64,000 bases of DNA from Modestobacter marinus (GCF_019799945.1 NZ_JABGCH010000019.1:1-64000); one strand, 5' to 3'; shown: positions 1 to 8,872, counted from the first letter of the stretch. A program made the numbers and translations. The notes: generated from the letters alone by a model not told the origin.

Positions 1-362
1 GATGAACTTGAATCCATGGCCGAGAACCGAGAATTGGCACTCTCGATATCAATCAACCAAAGGAACCCACCAGAATCCGAAGACCCCGGATGGGGGAATT
101 GTTACATGGCACTGACTTTCGGCACGCTGTTGAGTTCTCAAGGAGCGGACGCGCACGGAAACCCGACCGAACTGCTCCGGTCATCATCCGCGGCGGTGAT
201 CCCACACTACACCGGGCTCCGCAACAGCCTCACCACAGGGGCTCGGCCGACGGTTTCCCAGACCCTTCCAGGCCCGGTCCGTTCTCGCTCGGTGCAGAAA
301 GAACAGTACACGCCCCACCCAGCCCCCGCACGGGGACCCCCGGCGCCCGGCGACGGCCGGGC
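1..362 (-). promoter_or_regulatory. probable rRNA operon leader (boxA region)
   Basis: No convincing coding region lies here, and the first ~100 bases are less GC-rich than the rest. Read on the minus strand, positions 141-130 give TTGAGAACTCAA followed by CAGCGTGCC. This matches the TTTGAGAACTCAA...GTG boxA-type antitermination leader found upstream of 16S rRNA and in spacers of actinobacterial rrn operons. The inference is that an rRNA operon begins just left of the window and runs leftward. No rRNA sequence itself is visible, and I cannot place the promoter with confidence. Confidence 0.45.
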
Positions 363-992
363 TCAGGCGACCCCGCGCGGCCGGAACTGGACGCTCACCC
401 GTGGGCCGACGGCCTTGGCGGTCTTGGGGATGCAGTGCTCCCACGTGCGCTGGCAGGAGCCGCCCATCACCACGAGGTCGCCGTGCCCCAGCGGGAAGCG
501 GAGGCTCTCCCCGCCACCGACCGGACGGAGCAGCAGCGGGCGTGGGGAGCCGAAGCTGACGATCGCGACCATCGTGTCCTCCGTCCGGCTGCGACCGATG
601 CGGTCCCCGTGCCAGGCGACGCTGTCCCGCCCGTCCCGGTACAGGCACATGCCCGCCGTGACGAACGGCTCGCCCAGCTCGGGGCCGTAGTGGGCGTTGA
701 GCGCCTCGCGGGCCTCGGTCAGCGTCGGGTGCGGCAACGTCTCACCGCCGCCGTACCAGCGCAGCAGTCGGGGGACGGCCACCTCGCGCTCGTACATCTG
801 CCGCCGGTCGGCCCGCCAGCCGATGTCCCCGAGCAGGACGTCGAGCACCGCATCGGACCCCTCGATCCAGCCGGGCAGGTGGTCGACCCAGGCGCCGCGA
901 CTCAGGCGGTGCCGGACGACCCGGCCGGCGAGCGGAGTGAGCACCGGTTCCGCGGCGACGTCCCACATGGACGGCTGGTGCGCGAGCGACAT
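363..992 (-). CDS. alkB: AlkB-like 2-oxoglutarate/Fe(II)-dependent DNA repair dioxygenase
   Basis: This 209-residue protein matches the AlkB family, which oxidatively demethylates alkylated bases in DNA or RNA. The iron ligands are visible as His128-x-Asp130 (WHGD) and His186 (WEHC), and the 2-oxoglutarate-binding Arg198...Arg204 pair lies near the C-terminus (PRVSVQFR). The length is normal for bacterial AlkB homologues. The ATG at 992 has a TAGCGT-like -10 seven bases upstream, so the transcript may be leaderless. A near-consensus LexA box lies 22 bases upstream, which fits a DNA-damage-inducible repair gene. It sits downstream of recQ but behind a strong hairpin, so it is probably transcribed on its own. 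Confidence 0.88.
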   Translation of the reverse strand: MSLAHQPSMWDVAAEPVLTPLAGRVVRHRLSRGAWVDHLPGWIEGSDAVLDVLLGDIGWRADRRQMYEREVAVPRLLRWYGGGETLPHPTLTEAREALNAHYGPELGEPFVTAGMCLYRDGRDSVAWHGDRIGRSRTEDTMVAIVSFGSPRPLLLRPVGGGESLRFPLGHGDLVVMGGSCQRTWEHCIPKTAKAVGPRVSVQFRPRGVA

Positions 993-1013
993 GCGAGCAC
1001 GCTACTCCGGGTT

Positions 1014-1029
1014 TCGCACACCTGTTCGA
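1014..1029 (-). promoter_or_regulatory. LexA (SOS) box upstream of alkB-like gene
   Basis: On the minus strand the site reads TCGAAC-AGGT-GTGCGA. It matches the actinobacterial LexA consensus TCGAAC-N4-GTTCGA at 11 of 12 defined positions. It overlaps the expected -35 area of the alkB-like gene, an effective position for repression. Confidence 0.6.
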
Positions 1030-1066
1030 AAACCTGTGGACAAGCAGAAGAAGCCCGTCCTCGTCA

Positions 1067-1099
1067 CCCCCTGCAGGCTCGGGGCGAGCCTGCAGGGGG
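1067..1099 (-). terminator. GC-rich hairpin terminator after recQ
   Basis: Perfect 14-bp stem (1067-1080 with 1086-1099) and 5-base loop, directly after the recQ stop codon and before alkB. There is no T-run, as is usual for terminators in high-GC actinobacteria. Confidence 0.65.
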
Positions 1100-1103
1100 C
1101 TCT

Positions 1104-3344
1104 TCAGGCGGACAGCGCCAGCACGAACGGCAGGACCGACCCGGCGCCCGCCAGCCGGAGCTCCCGGCCGGCCACCGTGACCGTCCACCGGGAGTCGGCA
1201 AGGTCGTCGACGAGCAGCACCGGCGCGTCCCCCAGGGCCGTCAGGTGGGAGCGGAGCTCCGGCCCCACGACGATCCGCTGCCACACCCCGGCCAGCCGGA
1301 AGGCGCTGTTGCCCCCGGGACCCCCGGTCGGCCCGCCGTGCGCCAGGTCGAGGGCGCCCAGGTAGGGCAGCCGGCCGAGCCGGGCGAGACCTTGCGCCAC
1401 GCCGGTGACCAGGGTGGGGCGCCGGCGCGAGGGCATCGCGACCACGGCGCCCGGCCGCTGGGCCCAGGCCCAGGCGCCGAGCACGCGCGCACAGGCTTTG
1501 AGCAGCTCCTCGTCCGGCGGGGCGTCGGTGGCGGACCCGGGCCGGATGACCCGGTGGGTCACGTCGAACGCGGCGTCCGGGTCCTCCTCGAGCGGAGGGG
1601 CCTCGACGTCCTCGGCCAGGGTGGCGACTCCGCCGACGCCGTCGTCCCCGAGCAGGCTACGCAGCCGCTGCCCCCAGCCCAGGTCGGTGAGCCGGGCGAC
1701 GGCCCGGCCGGGCTCCACCTGCTCCGCCGGCGCGATCTTGCCCTTCACCTGAACCCCGAGCCGGTCGACCCCGGTGGGCCACTGCGCCCGCGGCGCCAGC
1801 TCCACGCCGGGGCGGTCGAGCCGGGCCGAGGCGGCCTCCGCCGCACCGGCGGGGACGTCGGTGGCGTACCACGGGCCGGCGCACACGTCGCAGCGGCCGC
1901 AGGGGGCGGCGGTCGGGTCGTCGAGCGCCTCCTGCAGGAAGGCCATACGGCACCGGGCGGACCCGACCGGCTTGGCGTAGGCGAGCATCGACCGCTGCTC
2001 GGCCTCCCGGGTGGCGGTCACCCGGGAGTAGCGCTCCGCGTCGTACACCCACGGGACACCGGTGGAGCGCCAGCCACCCTGGACCCGCTCGACCGCCCCG
2101 TCGACCGCGAGCACCTTGAGCAGGAGCTCCAGTCGGGAGCGGCGGACGTCGGCGACCGTCTCCAGCCGGGCGACTGACCACGCCCTCCCGTCGGCCATCG
2201 CGGTCAGCACCGCGGCGGCGTGGTCCTCCCGCGGCATGGAGGAGGTGGCGAACCACTGCCAGATCGCGAGGTCCTCCGGCCCGGGCAGCAGCAGGACGTC
2301 GGCGTGCTCGACCGCGCGGCCGGCGCGACCGACCTGCTGGTAGTAGCTGACCGGCGACGACGGGGCCCCCAGGTGGACGACGAAGCCAAGGTCCGGCTTG
2401 TCGAAGCCCATCCCCAGCGCGGAGGTCGCGACCAGCGCCTTCACCCGGTTCTCCCGCAGCGCCTCCTCGGCGTCCTTGCGGTCGGCGTCGTCGAGCCGGC
2501 CGGTGTAGGCGCGCACCTGGTGGCCGGCGTCGCGCAGCAGGGCGGCCGTCTCCTCGGCCGCGGCGACGGTCAGCGTGTAGACGATCCCGCTGCCCGGCAG
2601 GTCCTCGAGGTGCGCGGCGAGCCAGGCCAGTCGGGAACGGTCGGTGTCGAGCCGCAGCACGCCCAGGCGCAGCGAGTCCCGGGCCAGGGGCCCGCGGACC
2701 GTGGTCACCTCGACCCCGCCGGCCCCGAGCTGCTCGGCGACGTCGGCGACCACCCGCTCGTTGGCCGTCGCCGTGGTGGCCAGCACCGGCGTGCCGGACG
2801 GCAGCTGGCCCAGCAGGTCGCGGATCCGGCGGTAGTCGGGCCGGAAGTCGTGCCCCCAGTCGGAGACGCAGTGCGCCTCGTCGACGACCAGGAGCCCGCA
2901 GCGGGAGACCAGCGCCGGCAGCTGCTCGTCGCGGAACCGCGGGTTGGTGAGCCGCTCGGGCGAGACCAGGAGCACGTCGACGTCGTCGGCGGCCAGCCGG
3001 GCGTTGATGTCGTCCCACTCGGTGACGTTCGAGCTGGAGATCTCCACCGCCTTGATGCCGGCGCGGGACGCGGCGGCGACCTGGTCGCGCATCAGCGCCA
3101 GCAGCGGGCTCACCAGGAGGGTGGGGCCGGCGCCGCGGCGGCGCAGCAGCGCGGTGGAGACGAAGTAGACCGCGGACTTGCCCCACCCGGTGCGCTGCAC
3201 GACCAGCGCCCGCTGCTGCCGCTCCACCAGCGCGGCGACGGCGGCGTCCTGCCCCTCGCGGAAGACGGCGTCGGCGCGGCCGGTGAGCTCGCGCAGCACC
3301 CCCAGTGCTTCGTCGGCCAGGTCCGTGGCAACAGGGGCGCTCAT
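1104..3344 (-). CDS. recQ: RecQ-family ATP-dependent DNA helicase with C-terminal phosphoribosyltransferase-like domain
   Basis: This 746-residue superfamily 2 helicase unwinds DNA 3'-5' during repair and recombination. Visible motifs are Walker A (RTGWGKSAVY), the DEAH box followed by the RecQ-type aromatic-rich loop (DEAHCVSDWGHDFRPDY), motif VI (QQVGRAGRA) and a four-cysteine zinc cluster (CRMAF...CGRCDVC). Instead of a typical HRDC domain, the last ~170 residues carry a phosphoribosyltransferase-like VLLVDDLADS segment. The start ATG at 3344 (MSAPVAT) is chosen because the reading frame upstream of it overlaps the divergent PHP gene. It is a single gene ended by a strong hairpin. The role of the C-terminal domain is unknown; it may be a structural relic or a nucleotide sensor. 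Confidence 0.88.
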   Translation of the reverse strand: MSAPVATDLADEALGVLRELTGRADAVFREGQDAAVAALVERQQRALVVQRTGWGKSAVYFVSTALLRRRGAGPTLLVSPLLALMRDQVAAASRAGIKAVEISSSNVTEWDDINARLAADDVDVLLVSPERLTNPRFRDEQLPALVSRCGLLVVDEAHCVSDWGHDFRPDYRRIRDLLGQLPSGTPVLATTATANERVVADVAEQLGAGGVEVTTVRGPLARDSLRLGVLRLDTDRSRLAWLAAHLEDLPGSGIVYTLTVAAAEETAALLRDAGHQVRAYTGRLDDADRKDAEEALRENRVKALVATSALGMGFDKPDLGFVVHLGAPSSPVSYYQQVGRAGRAVEHADVLLLPGPEDLAIWQWFATSSMPREDHAAAVLTAMADGRAWSVARLETVADVRRSRLELLLKVLAVDGAVERVQGGWRSTGVPWVYDAERYSRVTATREAEQRSMLAYAKPVGSARCRMAFLQEALDDPTAAPCGRCDVCAGPWYATDVPAGAAEAASARLDRPGVELAPRAQWPTGVDRLGVQVKGKIAPAEQVEPGRAVARLTDLGWGQRLRSLLGDDGVGGVATLAEDVEAPPLEEDPDAAFDVTHRVIRPGSATDAPPDEELLKACARVLGAWAWAQRPGAVVAMPSRRRPTLVTGVAQGLARLGRLPYLGALDLAHGGPTGGPGGNSAFRLAGVWQRIVVGPELRSHLTALGDAPVLLVDDLADSRWTVTVAGRELRLAGAGSVLPFVLALSA

Positions 3345-3423
3345 GCCCACGACCGTAGGCGGAGGCACCGACATCGCCGACCCGGTGTGCAGCGACTGTG
3401 GACGGGCGGTTGGATGAGCAGCG

Positions 3424-4251
3424 ATGCTGCCGCCGGACAACCACGTGCACTCGGAGTTCTCGTGGGACACCGGGCCCCGGGCCTCACTGCTGCGTGCCTG
3501 CCAGCGGGCGGTCGAGGTGGGCCTGCCCGCCATCTCCTTCACCGAGCACCTCGACTTCACGGTGTGGGGCGCCGACGACCGGGCCACCGCCGATGGCCTG
3601 ACCGACCGCTTCCCGGCCAACCAGCTGCCCATCGACGTCGACCTGTACGCGGAGACCATCTGGGAGGCCCGGCAGCGGTTCCCCGAGCTGCGGGTGTGGT
3701 CCGGGGTCGAGGCCGGTGAGCCGCACATGTTCGGCGGCAGCGTGGCGGCGCACCTCGGCCGCGCGCCGGTCGACCGCATCCTCGGCTCGCTGCACTCCCT
3801 GCCGGTCGACGGGCGGCTCATCGGGGTGAACCGGCTGCTGCACGCGCCCGGCATCGACGTGATCGGCACGATGCGCCGGTACCTGACCGAGATGGTCACG
3901 ATGATCGACAGCAGCGACGTCTTCCAGGTGCTCGCGCACTGCGACTACCCGCGCCGGTACTGGCCCGGCGGACGCGACGCCTATCCGGAGGCGCTGTTCG
4001 AGGAGGAGTACCGGGCGGTCTTCCGGGCGCTGGCCGGCGGTGGCCGGGCGCTCGAGGTGAACACGACCAGTCCGTTGTGGTCGGTGGAACTTCTCCGCTG
4101 GTACCACGAGGAGGGCGGGGATGCGGTGAGCTTCGGCAGCGACGCGCACCAGCCGCACCTCGTGGGGCAGCGCTTCGACCTGGCCGTCGACGTCGTCGAG
4201 CAGGCCGGTTTCCGGCCGGGACGCGACCGATTCGACTTCTGGCGTCGATAG
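3424..4251 (+). CDS. PHP-domain phosphoesterase (histidinol-phosphatase-like)
   Basis: This 275-residue protein has a PHP fold. The N-terminal metal motif NHVHSEFSWD, the TEHLDF motif, the central HCDYPRR and the late SDAHQP motif supply the histidine and aspartate ligands of a di- or trinuclear metal site. Such enzymes hydrolyse phosphomonoesters, and HisK-type histidinol phosphatases are the nearest well-known group. No histidine genes are nearby, so the substrate cannot be read from context. It is divergent from recQ with 79 bases between the two starts. Confidence 0.75.
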   Translation: MLPPDNHVHSEFSWDTGPRASLLRACQRAVEVGLPAISFTEHLDFTVWGADDRATADGLTDRFPANQLPIDVDLYAETIWEARQRFPELRVWSGVEAGEPHMFGGSVAAHLGRAPVDRILGSLHSLPVDGRLIGVNRLLHAPGIDVIGTMRRYLTEMVTMIDSSDVFQVLAHCDYPRRYWPGGRDAYPEALFEEEYRAVFRALAGGGRALEVNTTSPLWSVELLRWYHEEGGDAVSFGSDAHQPHLVGQRFDLAVDVVEQAGFRPGRDRFDFWRR

Positions 4252-4304
4252 GTCGACAGGACCCGGTCACGACCGGGCCGGGAACTGCCGATGACGACGA
4301 CGTG

Positions 4305-4718
4305 ATGGGACAGGCTCTCTTCGACGGCACCTTCTCCACCGAAGCGGTGGCGGCTGCGGGCCACGCCGTGGTCGACCGGCTGCACACCGAGGCGATGGCG
4401 ACGATCGCCTCCCTCGCCGAGAACTGGGACACGCCGGTGGAGGACACCCCGGCGGTCGAGGGCGACGCGCCCGTGGCCTTCGAGAACCCGGCCACGTGGT
4501 CGGTCGAGGACGAGGACGACGACGAGATCCGGGTGCTGCAGGCCTTCGAGCTGCCGGCCCTGCTCGCCCGGCCGCGGCCGGCCGCCCCGATCGAGGTGCC
4601 GGCCGAGGTGCCCGCCGACGACGAGGCCCGCGCGCTGGAGACCGTCGACGCCGTCGACACCGACCAGTTCGCCGTCCAGACCCGGCCGCGGGACGACCGG
4701 CCGTCCGTCGCAGCCTGA
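4305..4718 (+). CDS. hypothetical acidic protein
   Basis: I do not recognise this 137-residue protein. It begins MGQALFDGTF, has a possible amphipathic helix (residues ~14-38), then a very acidic middle (EDEDDDE) and a Pro/Ala-rich stretch. There is no signal peptide or membrane segment. The ATG at 4305 is preceded by an in-frame GTG at 4302. It lies 53 bases after the PHP gene on the same strand and could be co-transcribed. Third-position GC is high, as in a real gene here. Confidence 0.5.
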   Translation: MGQALFDGTFSTEAVAAAGHAVVDRLHTEAMATIASLAENWDTPVEDTPAVEGDAPVAFENPATWSVEDEDDDEIRVLQAFELPALLARPRPAAPIEVPAEVPADDEARALETVDAVDTDQFAVQTRPRDDRPSVAA

Positions 4719-4786
4719 CGAACGGCCCGTCCCAGGGGCGGGGCCGAGCACTTCAACGCCGAGGAACTCGTCGCTAGGGTCGCGCG

Positions 4787-5740
4787 ATGACCGTCCCGCA
4801 GCGCGTGGTCGTCGCCCTCGGCGGCAACGCGATGACGGGCCCGGACGGCTCGGCGACGCCGCGTGCGCAGCGCGAGGCGATCGCCGTCGCGGCCCGGCAC
4901 CTCGCCGCCGTCGTCGGTCTCGGCGTGCCCGTCGTGGTCACCCACGGCAACGGCCCCCAGGTCGGGAACCTGCTGGTCAAGAACGAGCTGGCGGCGCACG
5001 TCGTCCCGCCGGTGCCGCTGGACTGGAACGTCGCGCAGACCCAGGCCACGATCGGGTTCACCCTCGCCGACGAGCTGGACGCCGCCTTCGCCGCCCGCGG
5101 TCTCCCGCACCGCACCGCGGTCCTGGTCACCCGCACGCTCGTCGACCCCGACGACCCGGGGTTCGCCACCCCCAGCAAGCCGGTCGGCCGCCACCTCCCC
5201 CGCGAGGAGGCGCAGCGGTTCCTCGACCTGGGCCAGGTGTGGGAGGACCGCGGTGCGCGCGGCTGGCGGCGGGTTGTCGCCTCGCCGGAACCGCGGTCGG
5301 TCGTCGACGCGCCGGCCATCCACGCCCTGGTCGACGCCGGCTTCGTCGTCGTCTGTGCCGGCGGTGGGGGCATCCCCGTGGTGGACGACCGCCGGGACGG
5401 GCACGCGCTGCGCGGGGTCGAGGCGGTCATCGACAAGGACCTGACCGCCGCCCTGCTGGCGAGGGAGGTCGCCGCCGACACGCTCGTCATCGCGACCGAC
5501 GTCCCGCAGGTGCAGGTCGGCTTCGGGACGCCGTCGGCCCGCCCGCTGCAGCGGGTACCGGCCGGCGAGATGCGCGCACACGCGGCCGCGGGCGAGTTCG
5601 CCCGCGGCAGCATGGGCCCGAAGGTCGAGGCCGCCCTCCGGTTCGTCGAGGGCGGCGGCCGCCGCGCCGTCATCACCTCCCTGGAGCACATCTCCGACGC
5701 CGTCGGGAACGACGACGTCGGCACCGTCATCACCCCCTGA
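4787..5740 (+). CDS. arcC: carbamate kinase
   Basis: This 317-residue amino-acid-kinase-fold enzyme catalyses ADP + carbamoyl phosphate to ATP + carbamate, which breaks down to NH3 and CO2. The N-terminal LGGNAM, the [10 protein letters not shown] segment, SKPVGR and the glycine-rich GGGGIPVV are all typical, and the length is standard. Only 37 bases separate it from the ring-opening amidohydrolase, so the two are probably one operon. No arginine deiminase or ornithine transcarbamylase gene lies nearby. The carbamoyl phosphate is more likely to come from the FdrA-DUF1116 proteins encoded 3-7 kb downstream. Confidence 0.93.
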   Translation: MTVPQRVVVALGGNAMTGPDGSATPRAQREAIAVAARHLAAVVGLGVPVVVTHGNGPQVGNLLVKNELAAHVVPPVPLDWNVAQTQATIGFTLADELDAAFAARGLPHRTAVLVTRTLVDPDDPGFATPSKPVGRHLPREEAQRFLDLGQVWEDRGARGWRRVVASPEPRSVVDAPAIHALVDAGFVVVCAGGGGIPVVDDRRDGHALRGVEAVIDKDLTAALLAREVAADTLVIATDVPQVQVGFGTPSARPLQRVPAGEMRAHAAAGEFARGSMGPKVEAALRFVEGGGRRAVITSLEHISDAVGNDDVGTVITP

Positions 5741-5777
5741 GCCCGGTCCGCCACCCACCCCGACGAGAGGACACCGC

Positions 5778-6881
5778 ATGCCCGCACCGATCGAGGTCCG
5801 CAAGGTCCCGCTGCACCACGTCAGTGACGCCTCGGAGCTGGCGAGACTCATCGACGACGGCGTCCTGGCCGCCGACCGGGTGGTCGCCGTCATCGGCAAG
5901 ACCGAGGGCAACGGCGGTGTCAACGACTACACCCGGATCATCGCCGACCGGGCGTTCCGCGAGGTGCTGCTGGAGAAGGGCTCGCGCAGCAAGGAGGAGG
6001 TCGGGCAGGTCCCGATCGTGTGGTCCGGCGGCACGGACGGCGTGCTCAGCCCGCACGCGACGATCTTCGCCACCCTGCCCGAGGACGCGGTGGAGAAGAC
6101 CGACGAGCCGCGGCTGACCGTCGGCTACGCGATGAGCGACGTCCTGCTGCCCGAGGACATCGGCCGGATCTCCATGGTCGAGAAGGTCGCCGAGGGCGTG
6201 CGGCGGGCGATGGAGGCCGCCGGGATCACCGACCCGGCCGACGTCCACTACGTGCAGACCAAGACCCCGCTGCTCACGACCGAGACCATCCGCGACGCCA
6301 AGGCGCGCGGCAAGGACACCTACTACGACGAGCCGCACGGCTCGATGGACCTGTCCAACGCGACGACCGCGCTGGGGATCGCGGTGGCGCTGGGCGAGAT
6401 CGCGCTGCCGGCGCAGGAGCAGGTCATGCGCGACCTGTCGCTGTACAGCGCGGTGGCCTCCTGCTCGTCCGGGGTGGAGCTGGACCGGGCGCAGATCGTG
6501 CTGGTCGGCAACGCCCGCGGGCACGGCGGCGACTACCGCATCGGCCACGCGGTGATGACCGACGCGCTGGACACCGACGGCATCTATAACGCCGTCCGGA
6601 ACGCCGGGCTCGACCTGCCCGAGCGGCCGCACCCGAGCGACCTCGGCGACCGGCTGGTCAACGTCTTCCTCAAGTGCGAGGCGGACCCGAGCGGCTACGT
6701 CCGCGGTCGGCGCAACGCGATGCTCGACGACTCCGACGTCTTCTGGCACCGGCAGATCAAGGCCGCCGTCGGCGGGGTCGCCGCCGCCGTGACCGGTGAC
6801 CCGGCGGTGTTCGTGTCGGTGGCGGCGGTGCACCAGGGCCCGTCCGGTGGCGGCCCGGTGGCGGCGATCGTCCGGGCCTGA
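5778..6881 (+). CDS. ring-opening amidohydrolase (barbiturase / cyanuric acid hydrolase family)
   Basis: This 367-residue protein belongs to the AtzD/TrzD/barbiturase family, which has only two known reactions: cyanuric acid to carboxybiuret, and barbiturate to ureidomalonate. The threefold-related repeats each carry a Lys/Ser pair; visible parts are GKTEGNG (Lys41), SGGTDGV, SSGVELD and the C-terminal [11 protein letters not shown]. Sequence inspection alone does not separate the two activities. The neighbouring molybdenum hydroxylase, amidase, FdrA and carbamate kinase favour barbiturase in oxidative uracil or thymine breakdown. Biuret hydrolase and triazine genes are absent. SD GAGAGGA precedes the ATG. 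Confidence 0.9.
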   Translation: MPAPIEVRKVPLHHVSDASELARLIDDGVLAADRVVAVIGKTEGNGGVNDYTRIIADRAFREVLLEKGSRSKEEVGQVPIVWSGGTDGVLSPHATIFATLPEDAVEKTDEPRLTVGYAMSDVLLPEDIGRISMVEKVAEGVRRAMEAAGITDPADVHYVQTKTPLLTTETIRDAKARGKDTYYDEPHGSMDLSNATTALGIAVALGEIALPAQEQVMRDLSLYSAVASCSSGVELDRAQIVLVGNARGHGGDYRIGHAVMTDALDTDGIYNAVRNAGLDLPERPHPSDLGDRLVNVFLKCEADPSGYVRGRRNAMLDDSDVFWHRQIKAAVGGVAAAVTGDPAVFVSVAAVHQGPSGGGPVAAIVRA

Positions 6882-6894
6882 GCGGGCCGGCAGC

Positions 6895-7065
6895 TCAGGC
6901 GCGGGCGGCGAGCACCCGGGCGGCATCCCGTTCGGCCTCGGGGTTGACCACGCCGGCCCGGGAGCCGCGGGCCTCGTCCATGGCCGCCGCCACCGCGGCC
7001 CGCTCCTCGGCGGACCCGCCGCGCACGTACGGGGAGATGTCGACGACGGGGACGGCGAAGGTCAC
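6895..7065 (-). pseudogene. remnant of an isopenicillin-N-synthase-type 2-oxoglutarate dioxygenase
   Basis: A 56-codon frame starts with GTG at 7065 and reads TFAVPVVDISPYVRGG, the hallmark N-terminus of the IPNS/2OG-Fe(II) oxygenase superfamily. It runs into an unrelated Arg/Ala-rich tail after ~35 residues. The rest of the family's ~300 residues, including the HxD...H iron site, is missing. It is most simply a decayed gene left behind by a deletion between the amidohydrolase and the SDR. Confidence 0.45.
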
Positions 7066-7099
7066 GGCCCCACCCTGGCCGACCGGTGTTGCCCGCGGG

Positions 7100-7879
7100 T
7101 CACGGGAGGATCGCGTCGACGTAGCCGCCGTCCACGCGCAGCGCGCCACCGGTGGTCGCCGAGGCCAGCGGCGAGGCGAGGTAGACGCACATGTTCGCGA
7201 TCTCCTCGGGCTCGATCAGCCGCTGCAGCAGCGACTGCGGCCGGTGCAGCCGCATGAACTCGCGCTGGGCCTCGTCCCACGGCAGGTCCGCGCCGACCAG
7301 GGAGTGCACGAACTCCTCCACGCCCCCGGTGTGCGTCGGGCCGGCGAGCACCGAGTTCACCGTGACCCCGGACCCGGCCGCCTCCTTCGCGAAGCCCCGG
7401 GAGACGGCGAGCAGGGCCGTCTTCGTCATGCCGTAGTGGATCATCTCGGCCGGGATGGCCACCGCCGAGTCGCTGCCGATGTACTGGATGCGCCCCCAAC
7501 CGCGCTCCCGCATGCCGGGCAGGTACGCCCGGGTCAGCCGGACGGCGGTCAGCACGTTGGTCTCGAAGTAGCGGCGCCACTCGTCGTCGGTGATCTCCAG
7601 CGCCGGCCGAGCGCCGAAGATGCCCAGGTTGTTGACCAGGACGTCGACGTCCGGCACCTGCTCGAGCAGCCGCGCCGTCCCCTCGTCGGTGGTCACGTCA
7701 CCGGCGACGGCGGTGACCTCGCCGTCCAGGCCGGCGGCGGCCGCGTCGAGCGTGGCCGCGTCCCGCCCGGTGAGGACGACGGACGCCCCGGCCCGCGCCA
7801 GGCCCGCCGCGATCGCCAGGCCGATGCCCTGTGACGAGCCGGTGACCAGGGCCCGCTTCCCGCTGAGGTCGATCTGCAT
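7100..7879 (-). CDS. SDR-family oxidoreductase
   Basis: This 259-residue classical short-chain dehydrogenase has the NAD(P) glycine motif GSSQGIG and an NNLGI motif in place of NNAG. A serine in GSDSAV is followed by YGMTK (catalytic Tyr-x3-Lys). The substrate is unknown. The start ATG at 7879 gives MQIDLSGK, the usual position relative to the Rossmann fold. It lies inside the proposed pyrimidine block but convergent to it, so a link with that pathway is only a possibility. Confidence 0.85.
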   Translation of the reverse strand: MQIDLSGKRALVTGSSQGIGLAIAAGLARAGASVVLTGRDAATLDAAAAGLDGEVTAVAGDVTTDEGTARLLEQVPDVDVLVNNLGIFGARPALEITDDEWRRYFETNVLTAVRLTRAYLPGMRERGWGRIQYIGSDSAVAIPAEMIHYGMTKTALLAVSRGFAKEAAGSGVTVNSVLAGPTHTGGVEEFVHSLVGADLPWDEAQREFMRLHRPQSLLQRLIEPEEIANMCVYLASPLASATTGGALRVDGGYVDAILP

Positions 7880-8003
7880 GGTCAGCACCAAGCCGCGCGA
7901 CCCTGCCCGTGTTCCGGTGCGCGTGAGGCCCACGCGGCGATGAGTTCCCGGCGGCCCGAGGGTCCCATCGGTGCGACGACCACGAGCTGGATGGGGGCCC
8001 GGG

Positions 8004-8285
8004 ATGACCACGCTCGACGAGCGGTTCACCGCTCAGCTGCTCAAGAGCCCGGCCGAGGGTGGCTGGACCTACCTCGTGTGGCCGGACTCGGTCGGGTTCT
8101 TCGGAACCCGGGGCCTGGTGAAGGTGCGCGGGACGATCGACGGGCACCCGTTCCGGAGCTCGTTCATGGCCCTGGGCGACGGCACGCACAAACTGCCGGT
8201 CAAGGCCGAGGTCCGTGACGCGATCGGCAAGCGGGCCGGGGACACGGTCGACGTGCACCTGACCGAGCGGGTCACGCCGGGCTGA
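8004..8285 (+). CDS. DUF1905 domain protein
   Basis: This 93-residue protein matches DUF1905, a small beta-rich domain common in actinobacteria. The phrases [19 protein letters not shown] and [10 protein letters not shown] are characteristic. The biochemical function is unknown. The ATG at 8004 has a GGGGG run upstream; a longer frame beginning at 7971 adds only a low-complexity Arg/Gly leader. It is convergent with the next small gene. Confidence 0.75.
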   Translation: MTTLDERFTAQLLKSPAEGGWTYLVWPDSVGFFGTRGLVKVRGTIDGHPFRSSFMALGDGTHKLPVKAEVRDAIGKRAGDTVDVHLTERVTPG

Positions 8286-8316
8286 GCCGGCCGCGGGCGG
8301 ACGACGTCCTGCGGGC

Positions 8317-8559
8317 TCACTCGTAGCCGGCCGCGCCCAGCAGCAGTTCCGCGGCGAACCGCCAGGCGGCCGGGTCGGCGGCGAAGAGGTCGGACTCCCC
8401 CAGCGCCAGGCCGTCGCGGATCCAGACCTGCAGCTGCTCGAGGAACTCGTCGAGGGTGAGGTCCTCGACGTCGTCGTCCCGGCGGAGGCGGGCGACGAAA
8501 TCGGCGAACGACTCCGCGTCCTGCACCCGGTCGATCCCGTCGGCGGTCAGCTCGCTCAT
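8317..8559 (-). CDS. small acidic protein (resembles DUF7660-type proteins)
   Basis: This 80-residue protein is mostly helical by appearance: SFADFVARLRRD, then LTLDEFLEQLQVWIRDG. The pattern 'F-x2-F-v-x2-L...L-e-x-F-L-e-x-L-x-x-W' recalls small immunity or SMI1-like accessory proteins grouped as DUF7660, but this is a weak resemblance. It lies 46 bases after the Cys-rich protein gene on the same strand and may be co-transcribed with it. Confidence 0.55.
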   Translation of the reverse strand: MSELTADGIDRVQDAESFADFVARLRRDDDVEDLTLDEFLEQLQVWIRDGLALGESDLFAADPAAWRFAAELLLGAAGYE

Positions 8560-8605
8560 GGCGGCTCCCCTTCCCTGCCCGCGGCCGATCTCACACCCGC
8601 TGGGC

Positions 8606-8872
8606 TCAGCGTTCGTCCGGCGCCTTGCCGGCGTGGTCGACCAGGTCCGCGGCGCTCTCGACCTGCCCGTGCATCCGGGCGCACGAGGCGCAGCAGAAGA
8701 AGGTGCCGTCGGCCTCGACGCCGTGCCCGACGACCTTCACGCCGCAGTGCTCGCAGACCGGGGCGAGGGCGTGGATGGCGCACTCGAAGCTGTCGAACAC
8801 GTGCACCGCCCCGGCGGCGTGCACCTCGAAGCTGAGCCGGTAGTCGTTGCCGCACACCTCACAGCTGGCCAT
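8606..8872 (-). CDS. small Cys/His-rich zinc-binding protein (prokaryotic metallothionein-like)
   Basis: This 88-residue protein starts MASCEVCGND and carries a second CEHC plus a FCCASCARMHG block, eight cysteines in pairs. That suggests two treble-clef or zinc-ribbon type sites. Similar actinobacterial proteins are annotated as prokaryotic metallothionein. The probable role is zinc binding or regulation. It has the same orientation as the DUF1116 gene upstream, with a 62-base gap. Confidence 0.65.
   Translation of the reverse strand: MASCEVCGNDYRLSFEVHAAGAVHVFDSFECAIHALAPVCEHCGVKVVGHGVEADGTFFCCASCARMHGQVESAADLVDHAGKAPDER

Noticed and set aside
90-2177. Long plus-strand open frame across alkB and recQ
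   Set aside because: It is antisense to two clear protein families, with low-complexity Arg/Pro/Gly composition typical of mirror frames in high-GC DNA.
3345-3899. Upstream extension of the recQ reading frame
   Set aside because: It runs antisense through the PHP gene; the helicase homology begins at MSAPVAT (3344).
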